This document shows positions 1 to 11,520 of a DNA stretch of 64,000 bases, piece after piece. Source of the DNA: Schizophyllum amplum (taxonomy: Eukaryota; Basidiomycota; Agaricomycetes; Agaricales; Schizophyllaceae); NCBI GenBank assembly GCA_007026445.1, contig VDMD01000014.1, positions 558,001 through 622,000 of the forward strand, given 5' to 3'. The position numbers and the translations under genes were made by a program. The stretch's first letter is position 1. Each line of letters begins with the position of its first letter. The notes under the pieces were generated by a model. It was not told where the DNA came from, ran no database searches, and saw nothing but the letters and a program-made list of their open reading frames with translations.

Positions 1-609
1 ATGAATGTAAAGGCTGACGATATGTAGGCATGCGACGGGCGGCGAGATAGAAGACCTGTTGCCAAGACTGTCCGACAGGTGAGGTGGTGGTTTTTAATTG
101 CTGACGGTCAGACTAACCGGCCTTATAGGAACTCAACATCACGAATAGCATCAACAACACTGGAAACGTGAAGACATGCCCTCGCGTTGCTCGCAACTGT
201 CGTCGCTGACTCCGTTGCAACAGATGTTTGAGAAGTTCTCAAACCTCGATATCGACTCCGCGGGCAGCGGCGGGGAATACACCGTACAGGTGCGTCTGTT
301 GCTGTGCTTATGCGCTGTACAAGCTCTCACGCCTGATCGCAACAGGCGGGCTTCGGCTGGACGAACGGTGTGGTACTTTGGACAGCAAGCCGCTATGGGG
401 ACGTGCTCGTAGCACCACGATGTCCTAACATCATCGAATCGTCCGCGGCCTCCTCGGGCGCAGGGTCTTCGGAAGGCACCTCGAGCAATGGTACTTCTGA
501 CAGCGCAGACGATGGCGAAGGCTCGGACGAAAACGCTGCGGCGACTCATCGATTCGCAGGCGCGATGGCCGCTACGATGATGGCTTTGGCGGTGGCATTG
601 TTCGCTTAG
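1..609 (+). CDS. Trehalase (GH37), C-terminal part, 5' end outside the window
   Basis: Hydrolyses trehalose to two glucoses. Exons I can join are 28-78, 149-167, 224-289 and 346-609, all with GT-AG introns; the first intron begins before the window. The joined product reads ATGGEIEDLLPRLSDS, then a MFEKFSNLDIDSAGSGGEYT stretch, then GFGWTNGVVL. This is the conserved C-terminal signature of GH37 trehalases (GGGGEY followed by GFGWTNG). The tail is Ser/Thr/Gly/Asp-rich and ends in a hydrophobic segment (AMAATMMALAVALFA), which resembles a GPI-attachment signal, so I infer a cell-surface acid-type trehalase. The catalytic acid and base lie upstream of the window. Confidence 0.85.
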
Positions 610-1261
610 GTACGCAGAGCATTGGATTGGTTGTACTCGCACATGATAATGGTCGAATGAATAGTCGGCAGTTGCTTTCCCGTGCGAGATACTTCTCATT
701 CGTTTCTGCCAAGCTTTCAAGCGAAAAATCGTACCCTCGCTGACGTGGACATCAAGGCTGCAGCCTGGGAAGAACTTGAACATGAACTGTTGATGCAGCC
801 TGAGAGGTCATACGAGGTGATACGCATGTGCTCCGTTGCGCTCACTTCGTCAGCTGCCCGCTGTTCACAGTGCTCACTCGTCATTGCAGCCCGGCGTTGT
901 CGCGTATCCGACTGCCGAGGACATCTCTTCGTTGGAAACCACAGTTCGTGTCTTTTGCGTACATCAGGCGCACATGGACGCGAGCGCCGTGACTTGAACT
1001 TTGCCTCCGCGTGATTCCCCGGTCGCTGATCTTGGGGCCCCGCGGGGTAATTGACGATGCACCTGACCTAGATTACTCGGCGACTTCCTACCTAGAAAGT
1101 CAACATACAGATTGTTTACAGAGACTTGACGTCGGTCATCGATGCCCAAGGACAAGGAACATGATACAAGAAGTGACTGCGGGCCGGCGTGCTTGACCGT
1201 GTTGCTTCACCGGCAATATCATCTTACATAAATGCGCTGAGGCCTAGGGAATCAGAGGCGA
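610..1261. other. Intergenic, trehalase to carboxylesterase
   Basis: About 650 bases between the trehalase stop and the esterase TATA box. Short open frames occur here (for example 682-1014), but none shows a recognisable domain or a coherent exon structure. It probably holds the trehalase 3' UTR and the upstream part of the esterase promoter. Confidence 0.5.
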
Positions 1262-1268
1262 TATAAAA
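1262..1268 (+). promoter_or_regulatory. TATA box of the carboxylesterase gene
   Basis: TATAAAA lies about 51-57 bases upstream of the ATG at 1319, a usual distance for TATA-driven fungal promoters with a short 5' leader. Confidence 0.6.
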
Positions 1269-1318
1269 CGCTGGGACTGCAGCTTTCTCCCTCAGCCTCA
1301 CATCTCGCGGGACTCGGA

Positions 1319-3791
1319 ATGGTGTCGTACCTCGGAGCTTTTTCCCTGCTGCTCGCCGCGCTCGGGGCGACCGCCAGCCCCCTCGCCGAGCGTGCGCCAC
1401 CCACCGTAACCCTCGACGGCGCCACTGTCACTGGCACATCGTCAGGCAATGTCGAGAAATTCCTCGGCATCCCATTTGCTGAGCCGCCGTACGTCTTTAC
1501 TTTGTCGAGAGGATGCGGGAGACCTGACGAGGTGTACAGTGTTGGCAACCTTCGCTTTCGTCTGCCGGAACGCATCACGGAGTACACAACCGATGTCAAT
1601 GCGACGGCCTACAGTCCGACGTGCCCGCAACAGGCAGTTGACCTTCCCCTTCCTGACGGCCTCGTGGACGAGACGCTTGACGAGATTATTGACCTGATCT
1701 ATCCGGTTCTCTTTCCGAACGATGAAGATTGTACGTAGCAATATTCCTCGGCACGCAAATCGTACTCATAGTCGCAGGCTTGACTATCAACGTTGTCAGA
1801 CCAGCCGATACAACTCCTGAAGCTAAGCTCCCCGTGATCGTGGTACGTCTTTCGATCAAGTTGAAGTTGATCGTTGTAATGTCGCTCATACTGTGCGCTT
1901 GATGAACAGTGGATCTTTGGCGGTAAGCGTTATTCTTATGTGCGGGGCTCTGAGTTGTTTAACTTATGACGGGACAGGCGGGTTCGAGATCGGCAGCACT
2001 TCCATGTACGATGGAGGAGTTATCGTGGAACGCTCGCTGGATTTGGACGAACCTGTCGGTGCGTCCTAGAAATTCAATGTGCTGCCACCTGACACTAAAT
2101 CTCACTTCCATAGTTTATGTGTCCATGAACTACCGGGTCGCAGGTATGTCAGCGCCGTGGTCCCGTGGGCTTCTGCTCTTCGACGAAGACAGCAGCTGAC
2201 CAAGATATCACTTAGCTTTCGGGTTCCTTGCAAGCCAAGAAGTCAAGGATGCGGGAGTAGGCAATCTCGGACTGCAAGACCGTGCGTAACCTATCCAATA
2301 TGCACCCATGTGTTCTAACCTAATCACAGAACGGGCCGCCCTTCAGTACGCTTGATAACCATCACGCGTTGGAGTTGCCACTTGCTGACTTTGCGTCAGC
2401 TGGGTCCAGCAATATGTCTCCGCGTTCGGCGGCGACCCCGAGAAGGTCACCATGTAAGTGAAATCGGATATCATGACTTGCTCTCATTGACGACGGAATC
2501 CTCTTGCAGTTGGGGCGAATCTGCAGGGGCGATCAGCGTTGCCTTGCACATGATCACAAATGGTGGGGACACGGAAGGTCTCTTCCGCGGGGCCGTCATG
2601 AACTCGGGCTCGCCGATCCCGGTGGGCGACATCACGAACGGCCAGGTCCGTCTACCCTCTTGACCCTCCGTATACTTGTTTTGCTTAATTGATTTGATCT
2701 GCAGATGTACTATGATCAGCTTGTGGATGCGACTGGATGCACGGGTAGCAGCGACACGTTGCAGTGCTTGCGCGAAGTACCGTACGACGACCTAAAGAGC
2801 GCTCAGGACAACACACCGTTCCTGTTCTCATACCAGGTCTGTCCGACCTTGTCATCACAATCTGGCTCGTAGCTAAAGCACTACGCCAGTCGTTGATTCT
2901 GACGTGGCTTCCGCGTGCGGACGGTGTCTTCCTTGCGGACAGCCCTCAAGCGCTCGTGCAGCAGGGATCCGTCGCCAATATTCCCTTCATCAGCGGTACG
3001 CTCCCTCCTTGACCCGCGCGCCACTCTAGTCTGATCTCCACGGCAGGTGATTGCGACGACGAGGGCACTCTGTTTTCCTTCTCGACGCTCAACGTCACGA
3101 CCGACGATGAAGCCCGTGAATATATAGAGCAATACTGGCTTCCCAGGGCTGACCCTGCCGACTTGGATGAGCTATTCGAGCTCTACCCGCAAGACCCGAC
3201 GCAGGGCTCGCCTTTCGACACTGGATATTTGAACGCGATCACCCCGCAGTTCAAGCGTATCGCAGCGTTCCAGGGAGACGCGGTCTTCCAGGGCCCGAGG
3301 CGGTTCTTCATGCAACAAAGAGACGGAAAGCAGGACATGTGGGGATTTGGTGAGCACGATAAAAATCCAGTGTGATACACCGCGCTAACAGGTATACAGT
3401 GAACAAGCGTCTCAAGAATGTGCCGTTGCTGGGTACCGTAAGTTGCCTCCTAGTCGCTCTATGACTATCGCCATTGACGTCTTGCGTAGGCTCACGGGTC
3501 CGACCTGCTCAACGCGGCATATGGGCTGGGAGAAATGAGCGAGTCAGTACTGATCAACTTGCGATGAAAACCATGACGTGCTGACGATGATGTTCAAGCT
3601 ACACCATCCGCTTCGCCGCCCACCTCGACCCCAACGGCGGCGGCGCGATGGAGTGGCCCAAATACTCCGTCGCATCGCCCCAAATGTTGACTTTCAATGA
3701 CGGGTTGGTGCCGCTGAGCATAAGCGAAGACACATATAGGACAGAGGCAATGGGGAAGCTGATCGAAGTCATGCTCTCGAATCCCATTTGA
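1319..3791 (+). CDS. Secreted type-B carboxylesterase / lipase
   Basis: An alpha/beta-hydrolase of the carboxylesterase-B family, acting on ester substrates outside the cell. The ATG at 1319 gives a signal peptide (MVSYLGAFSLLLAALGATAS). The first exon is 1319-1488 and the second 1540-1730; roughly a dozen short introns follow. Visible family motifs in order: EDCLTINV (split by an intron near 1731), the oxyanion-hole WIFGGGF, nucleophile elbow WGESAG near 2510 (catalytic Ser), DCDDEGT near 3050 (likely catalytic Glu) and LGTAHGSD near 3430-3500 (likely catalytic His). The product is about 540 residues, normal for fungal members related to Geotrichum/Candida rugosa lipases. It ends at the TGA at 3789-3791. 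Whether it prefers triglycerides, sterol esters or xenobiotic esters cannot be told. Confidence 0.85.
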
Positions 3792-4230
3792 TGGAGGGGG
3801 TTTGAAAGTGCAACTTTTGTGGCACCAAGTGTATAAAGTGACGAATAACGAGACTAATGAGAATGAAATGCATTGTTATATCGGAAAGCAGTCCTGTATG
3901 ATTACGCAGAACTTCACAATAGCGCTGCTCAGCGCTCACCTGCCCTATGGCTCCGTCCGCGGCTTTCTGGTGGTAAAACACATAGAGCCAATCGTAGAGC
4001 GTCACTTACTTAGATGCCGAACATTCATAAATCTCAAAATTCGCGCCTTTGTATCGCAAGCTTCATGATTGGTACTATGAACGACTTTCCGCCATTTGCA
4101 TCGTCCGGGTGCTCCAGATACTCTTCTCATAATCCCAATCGTCTGTACCCATTCCGTAGGATCACTGTGTCCATGCCGCCTTTGCATCAGTGTCTAATGA
4201 ATATTACATGTCGCAAAGGCTGACCGGTAT
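3792..4230. other. Intergenic, esterase 3' flank
   Basis: A moderately AT-rich stretch between the esterase stop and the tRNA. No coding motif was recognised. Confidence 0.5.
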
Positions 4231-4311
4231 GCCTTCATGGTCTAGTGGTAAGATACCTGCTTTGGGTGAATCCTATGCAGGTGATCCTCGGTTCGAACCC
4301 GGGTGGAGGCC
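4231..4311 (+). tRNA. tRNA-Pro (anticodon TGG) with a 9-nt intron
   Basis: The acceptor stem pairs GCCTTCA (4231-4237) with TGGAGGC (4304-4310), allowing one G-U. The A box TGGTCTAGTGGTAAGA follows, then the anticodon stem CCTGC/GCAGG and the B box GGTTCGAACCC in the T arm. The anticodon-stem loop is 16 nt, 9 more than the usual 7. Reading it as TT-TGG-G, intron 4267-4275, T gives a TGG anticodon after base 37, the standard eukaryotic intron position. The spliced tRNA is 72 nt with a C discriminator, consistent with tRNA-Pro. Confidence 0.85.
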
Positions 4312-5044
4312 ATCTCTTTGCACCTTGTTTTTGCGCCGTCTGTATCTGCCAAAGGCTGGGAATCGGAGCTCACTTAATTCTGTGCAGACACGCGCCAATA
4401 CTGCGAACACTGCCACTAGATCCCAGCAGTCAGTAACACACTGCCATATTGATACAGCGGGGTATGCAAGCAGTAAACGAACGCGCTGACCGACGTGCAC
4501 AGACAGCGAATATGAAACGATAAACCACGGTTCAGTACGAACAAACGGTATAGATGCCTAGCTAACAAGCAGCGGTGATAATCATACAGTATAGCGTGCG
4601 TGGCGATAACTTATGATGCGTGAAGCAGGGATACGACATGAGAAGGGGATATGACGTGAGAAAGAGGGATGACGGATCGAGCAAGATACAACAGAGGAGG
4701 AATGGAAAGGAGACAGAAAAAGACTCAGAGGAGATGTAAGGTAAACCGGAAACGGATGCCAGAAGAGAAAGAAGACTATGAAAACAGACAGAAGTAACGA
4801 GTGGGGAGATGAGCACACACAGATAAATATGGGCGCACCCTAGCGCCAACAAGGCGCATTTTGAACCTGGTCGTTAAGAGGGCGGTGACTTGGCTTGACG
4901 CTATATCGCTGCCAACCTGGCCCGTGAAGGGTAGGGTTCAGTTCGGCCCTCCACAAACACGCTCCTGCTGCGTTGTCCACGGCCCCGCGCGGCCACTGAG
5001 TGTCCACACCGGGCATGTTGTCGGCACGACACATTGCCCATGAG
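4312..5044. other. Intergenic, 3' side of the minus-strand kinase
   Basis: No gene recognised. 4615-4800 is strikingly purine-rich on the plus strand, so it would be a pyrimidine-rich tract in the 3' UTR of the minus-strand kinase ending at 5045. Confidence 0.5.
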
Positions 5045-7506
5045 CTAACCCTCGCGTCTACGCGTCGCCGACGAGCTGCCCTCCCGCCGCCCGCCCACGA
5101 GACTGCCGTCCCTCTTCGCGCTACTCCCGCGACGGCCCTGCAACCCCTCGCTGTCGAGGCTACCATTAGAGGCCCTCCGATATGGCGCATACGGCGACGC
5201 CTTCCGCCTCCCCCTTCGCGGGAACTCGGCGTGTGCGTCCTCCGCCACGTCAGGCATAGGCTCCTCGACGAACGGGTCCCCCGCACCAGCCGCCTCGATA
5301 TGCGTGCTCCACCGCCCGTCGTATGGCGAGTCGCGCGCGTAGCCTTCCTCGATCACTTGCTCGCGGCCGGTCCACCGCCCGCGAGAGTGCGAGCGCGGCA
5401 GGCTGCCGGAGGAGATGGACGAGGAGCGCGTCAGGCCGGATAGCGCGCTAGATATCGAGCTCGACATTGTCGGCCCTGAGGGCGGAGAGCAAGACGTGCT
5501 GTAGTCGCGAGCGAGTGTGTGTCCTAGGTCGCGCGAGCCCCGCGGGCGGCTGACGCTCCGCGATTGACTGGCATTGCGGGTGCAGACGGGTGAGACGCTG
5601 TGCTGGTTGCGGACTGGAGAAACACTGTTCTGGTCGGCCGACGGGACATCGTCGAACTCCCGCGGGCGGCTCCTGCTGAGCGCGCTGACCCGTGGGGCGA
5701 CCTCGCCTTTCCTACCCCGCTCCCGCACAGGAGTCGGTGACATGGACCTGTCACGCGGCGTTGTACGGTCGCGCAACTGGCGCTTGAAGGTCGCCGAGGT
5801 CGGCGAGTCATGGAACGTGGGTGCGTAGTACACTTCCTGCTCCTCGGGTATGCAGGCTGACGCATGCGCGGGACGCGGAGACGGGGTGCGGTGACGACCA
5901 AGCGAAGACCTGCGCGACCCATCTCGAGATGGCGTTCGGCGGCGGATGTGCTCGGTTTCGTAGCCACGCTGGCGCTCGTCTACGTCGCGGCCGATGGTCT
6001 GCTCTTCACTCTCATTGTCACCCCATCCGACGCCCCAGGCATCCTCATCGAGCGTCTCGACGGTCCACCTAGCCTCGACCGAGCGCTCCAGACATCCCTG
6101 TAGCACACGTTCCGCGCGCGAGCCAATGCCCAGCGGCAGCTGATAGGTGCCTGTCGAACGTATCAGTAAGAATTCTACACGCAGGGTATATGCTACGTGA
6201 CCGGTTGACGCACGCATGCCGCGCGCGTGCCAAGCTGGGTGTATGCTATGAAAATCTTGTAGAGAAGCAACGCACCGTGTATAATCTTCATCTGCAGCCG
6301 CGGCTCGAACTGGTCCGTGAACGGTAGCCGCCCGGCGAGCATGGCATACAGCATCACGCCGACAGCCCAGATGTCTTGCGAAGGATCGGCTAGCAGCGGC
6401 GTGCCAGATGGAGGGGGCAGTAGAAGCTCTGGCGCTGCATAGGGTAGTGAGCCGTCGGCAAAGAAGTGTCCCATGCTACGACCGCCTGACGCGGTGGAGT
6501 TCCGATGTTGGCGTGGGCCCTGGTGGCGCTTGAGCGACAGATGGAGTGGCACCTGTTTCGCGGTCGGGTAGGCAAGGGAGGATGTGCGGTGGAACATGCC
6601 AGGTTTCACGGCGCTAGGGAGGTTTGGGCGACCAGGTTCACTGGCTTCGTCCTCCTCCGGCTGGAGAGGCTCTCCAATTCGCCGTGCGGACCCAAAGTCG
6701 CTGATACGGCAGACACCCATCTCATCGACGAGTACGTTCTCGAGCTTCATGTCGCGATGCACGAGCCGCGCCGTCTCGTGGAGGTAGCGGAGGCCGCGGA
6801 CGACCTGACGGAACATGACTCCGGCATCGTCCTGCGGAAGCGCCGGGCGCCCATCTCGCTTGAGAATATCGAACAGCGATCCCGCGGGACAGAATGCTGT
6901 GATGAAGAAGTCTGCTGAGGCGGACCGCTCGACGGAGAACAACGGGAGCACGTGTTCATGCGAGAGCGTCGCCCACGTCTCCGCCTCCCGGCTGAGCTGA
7001 CGGCGAGCCTGAGCGGGATTGTGTTGTTTTTGCACATCATCACGGCGCACGATCTTGATAGCGACGAGGGAACCTGAGCGCGAGAAGGCCTTGCGAATCG
7101 TAGAGAACCCGCCGTAGCCGATGACGCCGCTGAGCGTGTAGCCACCGACGACAGCGCCCTCCGCGTCCGGCTCGAGTGGGACGACAGTGTTTGCCATGGG
7201 GCTGAAGGAGGAAAGAAACATGGCCGCGGGCGATCGGACGTAGTCCTCGCCTTCGGTGTAGGACGCAGGCTGGACGTCGACGCTGTTCCCGAGATCGTCA
7301 GCACCGTCCGCCTCCGTGGACGGAGACGCAGCTTGGATCGGCTTGGGCTCCGAGAAGGCGTGTCCATCGATCCCATTTCCTCGCTGGCCAATTTCTATCG
7401 GAGTGAGTGGACGTCCGCGCGGAGGATCGTCCGCCTCCGGGCGATTAAAAATGTCGAAGAACGAGTTCGCGGAGGGGCTTGAGTTGAGAAAGTCCCTGCT
7501 TTGCAT
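5045..7506 (-). CDS. Serine/threonine protein kinase with large activation-loop insert
   Basis: Two exons, 7506-6276 and 6150-5045 on the minus strand, joined as IIHG-TYQLPLGIG; the intron is 125 bp and the product 778 residues. The kinase domain starts after about 150 residues. Motifs seen: glycine loop GVIGYGGFSTIRKAF, VAIKIV lysine, VHRDMKLENVLV catalytic loop, ISDFGSARRI, YAAPELLL, DIWAVGVMLYAMLAGRLPF. All catalytic residues are present. Between DFG and APE lies an unusual insert of about 85 residues rich in Ser/Pro/Arg. The C-terminal 350 residues are low-complexity, with many RSxS and SP sites. The fold resembles CAMK-like fungal kinases; I cannot assign an orthologue. An in-frame ATG at 7650 would add 48 residues; I chose 7506 because no conserved sequence lies between them. 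Confidence 0.8.
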
Positions 7507-8409
7507 TAAAGGAGAAGACTGTAATGCTTGGGAGGTTAAATGAAGTGTGCCTTCGACGTGAGTTTCCAAGCAGAGATGATGGTGGTTCGGGACAAGATGC
7601 AGTGAAGAGTCAGAGCTGGTCAGGCGGAAGCCCCTGAGCCGAGGCCCCAAACGGAAGCTCTTATTTACGTAATTTCATATACCACTGGTTGCACGTGCTA
7701 CATCAATTGTGATTTGCGACTTGCCCTTTATGGCACAAGAGGCCACCCATATGCGCTTGTAAGTACGTCGCCAACTCTGAAGATTGTACTATAAATCAGC
7801 CCGAAAGCTAAGTCAGACCCTTTAAGCAAAGAGGCGACGCAAGGTAATTGTGCTGCTGGTACATGTGCGACTCCCTTCGGCCCAGGGGTGGGCCAGTGAT
7901 CGTCTCCGGTTCTGCGTGTATCGAGGGAACCTGGGCCTAATCCCCTGCTTTGCCTGAGAATTCGTGCTGTGGGAAACGTCGGATACCGAGGAAGGTACTT
8001 AAATCGAACATGGCGAATCATTTTGCCTGCAAGAATTACCTAGACGTAGCCGGCGTGCTACCAGGCTTACAATTAAAGTTACATTCCAGGAGAAGAGTAT
8101 CGGAAGCATTGAAGATGAAGCCTCGATTCGGGAGTGATAGTTACGATAAAGGCGACCGCCACACTCGAGAGGACTGTCACTCAGAACAAACTCAGAAACT
8201 TAAAGTCGAAGTCGAACATGTGTCCGTGTTGTTCGGCAACCTCCGCCGAACACAAACACAGCCAACTTGTCCCGAATCGCCACGCTTTCAGGCGCGTTTC
8301 CTCCTCTCCGCCCGCGCTTGGCTCCTCCCCTTCGCCACTTTGCGCCTCCTCGACTGGCCCCCTAGTTGTATCTATACAACACCCGGAGATACATCAACAG
8401 TCAGCCAAG
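7507..8409. promoter_or_regulatory. Bidirectional promoter region, kinase (-) and epsin (+)
   Basis: About 900 bases between two divergently transcribed genes. No clear TATA box was seen near either start. Short open frames on both strands have no recognisable domain. Confidence 0.4.
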
Positions 8410-10456
8410 ATGGACAAAATCGAATCCCTCACGAGCCAGCTCTCCCAAATCACGATGTACGACATCAAGTCGATGTACAACCAGGTGCGTTGCGCGCGCT
8501 GGAATGCGGTTTAACGTGCTGACGGAGATGCAGGCCAAGAACGTTGTGCTCAACGTATCGGAGGTCGAGGCGTTGGTCGGCGAGGCGACGAACGACGACC
8601 CATGGTGCGTGAGGCGCGGATGCGTGGCTACAAGGCACTCATAACGCGCAGGGGGGCCTCTTCGACGCTCATGCAGAACATCGCCAACAAGTGAGTGCAA
8701 TGCGCCTGCCCCAAGAACATCATGCTGACCAAATCACTCGCAGGACGTTCAACTAGTGCGGCACTTCCCTTCCGTCGCCACACATACCATGCTAAGCCCA
8801 CCCTCAGCCCGGAGTTCAACGAAATCATGCCAGCTATCTACGCGAGATTCATGGAGAAGGAGGCGCGGCAATGGCGGCAGATATACAAGGTGCGCGGATG
8901 TCCGATTGTCGGAGTGTTGCCGCTGACGGTCGCGCCAGGCCCTCCAGCTACTGGAATACCTCGTCAAGAACGGCTCCGAGCGCGTGGTCGACGATGCGCG
9001 CTCGCACCTGTCCACTATCAAGATGCTGCGCAGCTTCCACTATATAGACGACAAGGGCAAGGACCAGGGCTTGAACGGTGTGTCTTGGGCTCGCAGGCTA
9101 CTGCCGCCCACGCTGGATACTGATGCGTCCCACCTCAAGTTCGCAACCGCTCGCGCGAGCTTGCGGAGCTGCTCTCAGACGTGGAGAAGATTAGGACGGA
9201 GCGTCGCAAGGCAAAGGCGAATAAGAACAAGTATATCGGCACGGGCAACGATGGACTGTCGTTCTCGGGCGGAGGCAGCCGATATGGCGGCTTCGGCAGC
9301 GACAGTCTAGGCGGCGGTGGAGGAGGAGGATACTCCGGCTCTTCCTTCAGCGGCGGATACTCAGGCTCTGCGGGATACAGCGGCAGTGGTGCGTATCGGG
9401 ATATCCGAGGATGTGATCAAGCATACTGAAGGAACTTCAGACTTCGCCTCGAGCTCTTCGACAGGCGGCGGCTTCCGTGACGATAACACTAGGCGGGGAG
9501 GATTCGAGGAGTACGACGCAGGCGCCGACGAGACGTCTTCCCGCCCATCGCGGTCCAACTCGACGAGAACCACAGCCCCTGCCGCGCGCACCACGCACCA
9601 GGAGCGCAGGCAAACGGCACCCGCCGCACCCAAGCAGCCGGAGCCAGTCGTCGACCTCCTCGGCGGGTTCGACGAGGAGCCGGCTCCCGCTGCGCCTTCT
9701 GCGCACAATCAAAACAAGGCGCTGCCCGCATTGGGCGGTGGTGATGGTGAGGCTAACTGAATGGTACTCTGCGTGGCGTGTAGCTGACCGCCGCCTAGAT
9801 GACGACTTCGACGACTTCCAGGCTGCGCCGACGACCGCGGCGCCTGCCGCTGCAGCAGGAAAGCCGAACTTGATGGACCTGCTCAACTCGTCGGCACCTG
9901 TTGCGGCGCCGATGGCGTCCCCGCCTGCGTACGGCCAGCCCGGTATGGGCTATGGCATGCAGCCGGCGATGGGTATGGGCATGGGCATGCAACAGCCAGC
10001 AATGGGCATGGGCATGCAACAGCCAATGGGAGGTATGCAACAGCCAATGGGCGGCATGCAACAACCGATGGGGATGGGTATGCAGCAGCAACAGATGGGC
10101 GGCATGGGCATGGGAATGGGAATGGGCATGCAGCAACAGCGCCCGGCGTCGATCGCGACGTCGCCGATGCAGCCCATGGCTTCGCCGCCGCCCATGCGGC
10201 CCATGTCTTCGTCGTCGTCCTCTGCGGCGACGCCCAAGAGCGCGAGCGCGTTCGACGATCTGTGGAGCATGTCGCTGGGGAGCGGGTCGAAGCCGAGCAC
10301 GCCGGCGGCAGGGCCGGGCAAGAGCATTAAGGACTTGCAGAAGGATAAGGCGACGCAGGGGCTGTGGGGTGCTGGTGGGGGATGGGAGGTGGGATGGGTG
10401 CGCCGAAGCCTGCGACGAGCGGGAGCATGGGTGGCAACGATGATCTGTTGCTGTAA
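8410..10456 (+). CDS. Epsin-type ENTH-domain protein (Ent3/Ent5-like)
   Basis: Clathrin adaptor for trans-Golgi/endosome traffic. The ENTH domain is spread over several short exons: MDKIESLTSQLSQ (8410-8484), AKNVVLNVSEVEALVGEA (from 8534), GASSTLMQNIANKTFNY, EFNEIMPAIYARFMEKEA, then LLEYLVKNGSERVVDDARSH and a basic linker. After it come Gly/Ser-rich sequence, the acidic-aromatic motif DDFDDFQ near 9800 (of the kind that binds GGA/AP-1 ear domains), PNLMDLLNSS, and a Met/Gly/Gln repeat block (9945-10135). The usual ending MGGNDDLLL is in a different frame from the preceding LQKDKATQGLWG. One G appears to be missing in the G run at about 10376-10381. The intended stop is the TAA at 10454-10456. 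Confidence 0.85.
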
Positions 10457-10720
10457 GGGTCTGCTTTCTGTACCGGCGGAAGACTTGTTTAGCTGTCCAC
10501 AACGGCCCCGTCTACTAGCGAATGTGTGGATTCGGATAGATTTGATTGTTGTCCCCACGCACCGGCCACGCACTGCTCGCGGCTCTCAGTCCAGTGCTTC
10601 GCCTGTGCTTGTCTCACTGTCAGGTCTGCAGTGATGCTCTTCTGGTCACGGTTGGGTCACGGTATTCAACATGAACCGTGGGAAGTTGATCGAAAATCCC
10701 TTTGGCTTACGCCACAAAAC

Positions 10721-11520
10721 ATGGAGGTAGCCTTTCCCTCATCAGACGCGAACAATGAAGCTGAACACGAGCGTCGCGCTAGGTTGTCAAAGCACGCTCT
10801 GCTTTGCTATCCAACTATGAGGTCCTATCGCTCCTGCAAGAGCTGGAGAGCGACTTTCTCGCAAGGAGCAAGACGGCGGTACGCATAAAGAAGGAAGAGG
10901 AAGCATCGGGCGGCGTGGGCTCAACACGACCATTGGTCGCTGGGGGCAAGGACCCCACCGTCGTGGAAATCAGCGAGAACCTGCGAACCATTGAAGTCGA
11001 AGTCAGTCATCCCGCCTCACATACGGATTCGCCCGTTGACCAGTTAGCAGACAATACAGTACCTCACAGCGGACTACCAGCCGACCGGCTCACAGACTCC
11101 TGAGGGAATCACGAAGCTCATACAGACGCTCGAGCCGTACGGCTTAACCAAGGCAGAGAAACTCCAGATCGTCAATCTTGCGCCGACGAACATCGTCGAG
11201 TTGTACGTGGTGAGTACGCCCGCATGCGCGACGGTTTGCGGTGCGCTGATTACAGGCAGATCGTGGAAGAGTTGGAGGACCGGGCGGGGGACCGCGTGGA
11301 GGACATCCTTTCCCGCGTGCGCGAGTCGCTCAGCGAGGCGGCGGCGGGTGCCACGGGAGTCGCGCCTCCCGTGGCGTATGGGAGCGCGGGAGCGCAAGGG
11401 GGTTCGGCGGCCACATGGGGCAATGCTTTTGCTGAAGGGGACGACGCGAACGATATGGAGTTCGATGACACGGGTGAAGGTGCTGGCGTGGAGGGTGACT
11501 TGGACATGGACGACGACTGA
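10721..11520 (+). CDS. RPC9: DNA-directed RNA polymerase III subunit RPC9 (Rpc17 / CGRP-RCP, Rpb4-like)
   Basis: Stalk subunit of RNA polymerase III, pairing with Rpc25. Exons are 10721-10726, 10783-11001, 11048-11209 and 11260-11520, giving 215 residues. The first exon is only ATG GAG; splicing it to 10783 yields MEVVKARSALLSNYEVLSLL, which matches the family N-terminus (SALLSNYEV). Later motifs are ENLRTIEVE, YLTADYQPT, ITKLIQTLEPYGLTKAEKLQ and NLAPTNIVELYVIVEELEDR, the Rpb4/HRDC-like fold. The tail is acidic (DMEFDDTGEG...DDD). The intron at 11002 starts GTCAGT, a slightly unusual donor. The alternative ATG at 10756 (MKLNTSVAL) does not lead into the conserved frame. Confidence 0.9.

Noticed and set aside
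9795..10502. 235-residue minus-strand open frame opposite epsin, rich in His and Arg
   Set aside because: It is the antisense shadow of the Met/Gly/Ala-rich epsin tail; composition follows the repeat and no domain is seen.
10756..10782. ATG at 10756 as the RPC9 start (MKLNTSVALG)
   Set aside because: This frame does not join the conserved SALLSNYEV sequence; the ATG at 10721 with a six-base exon does.
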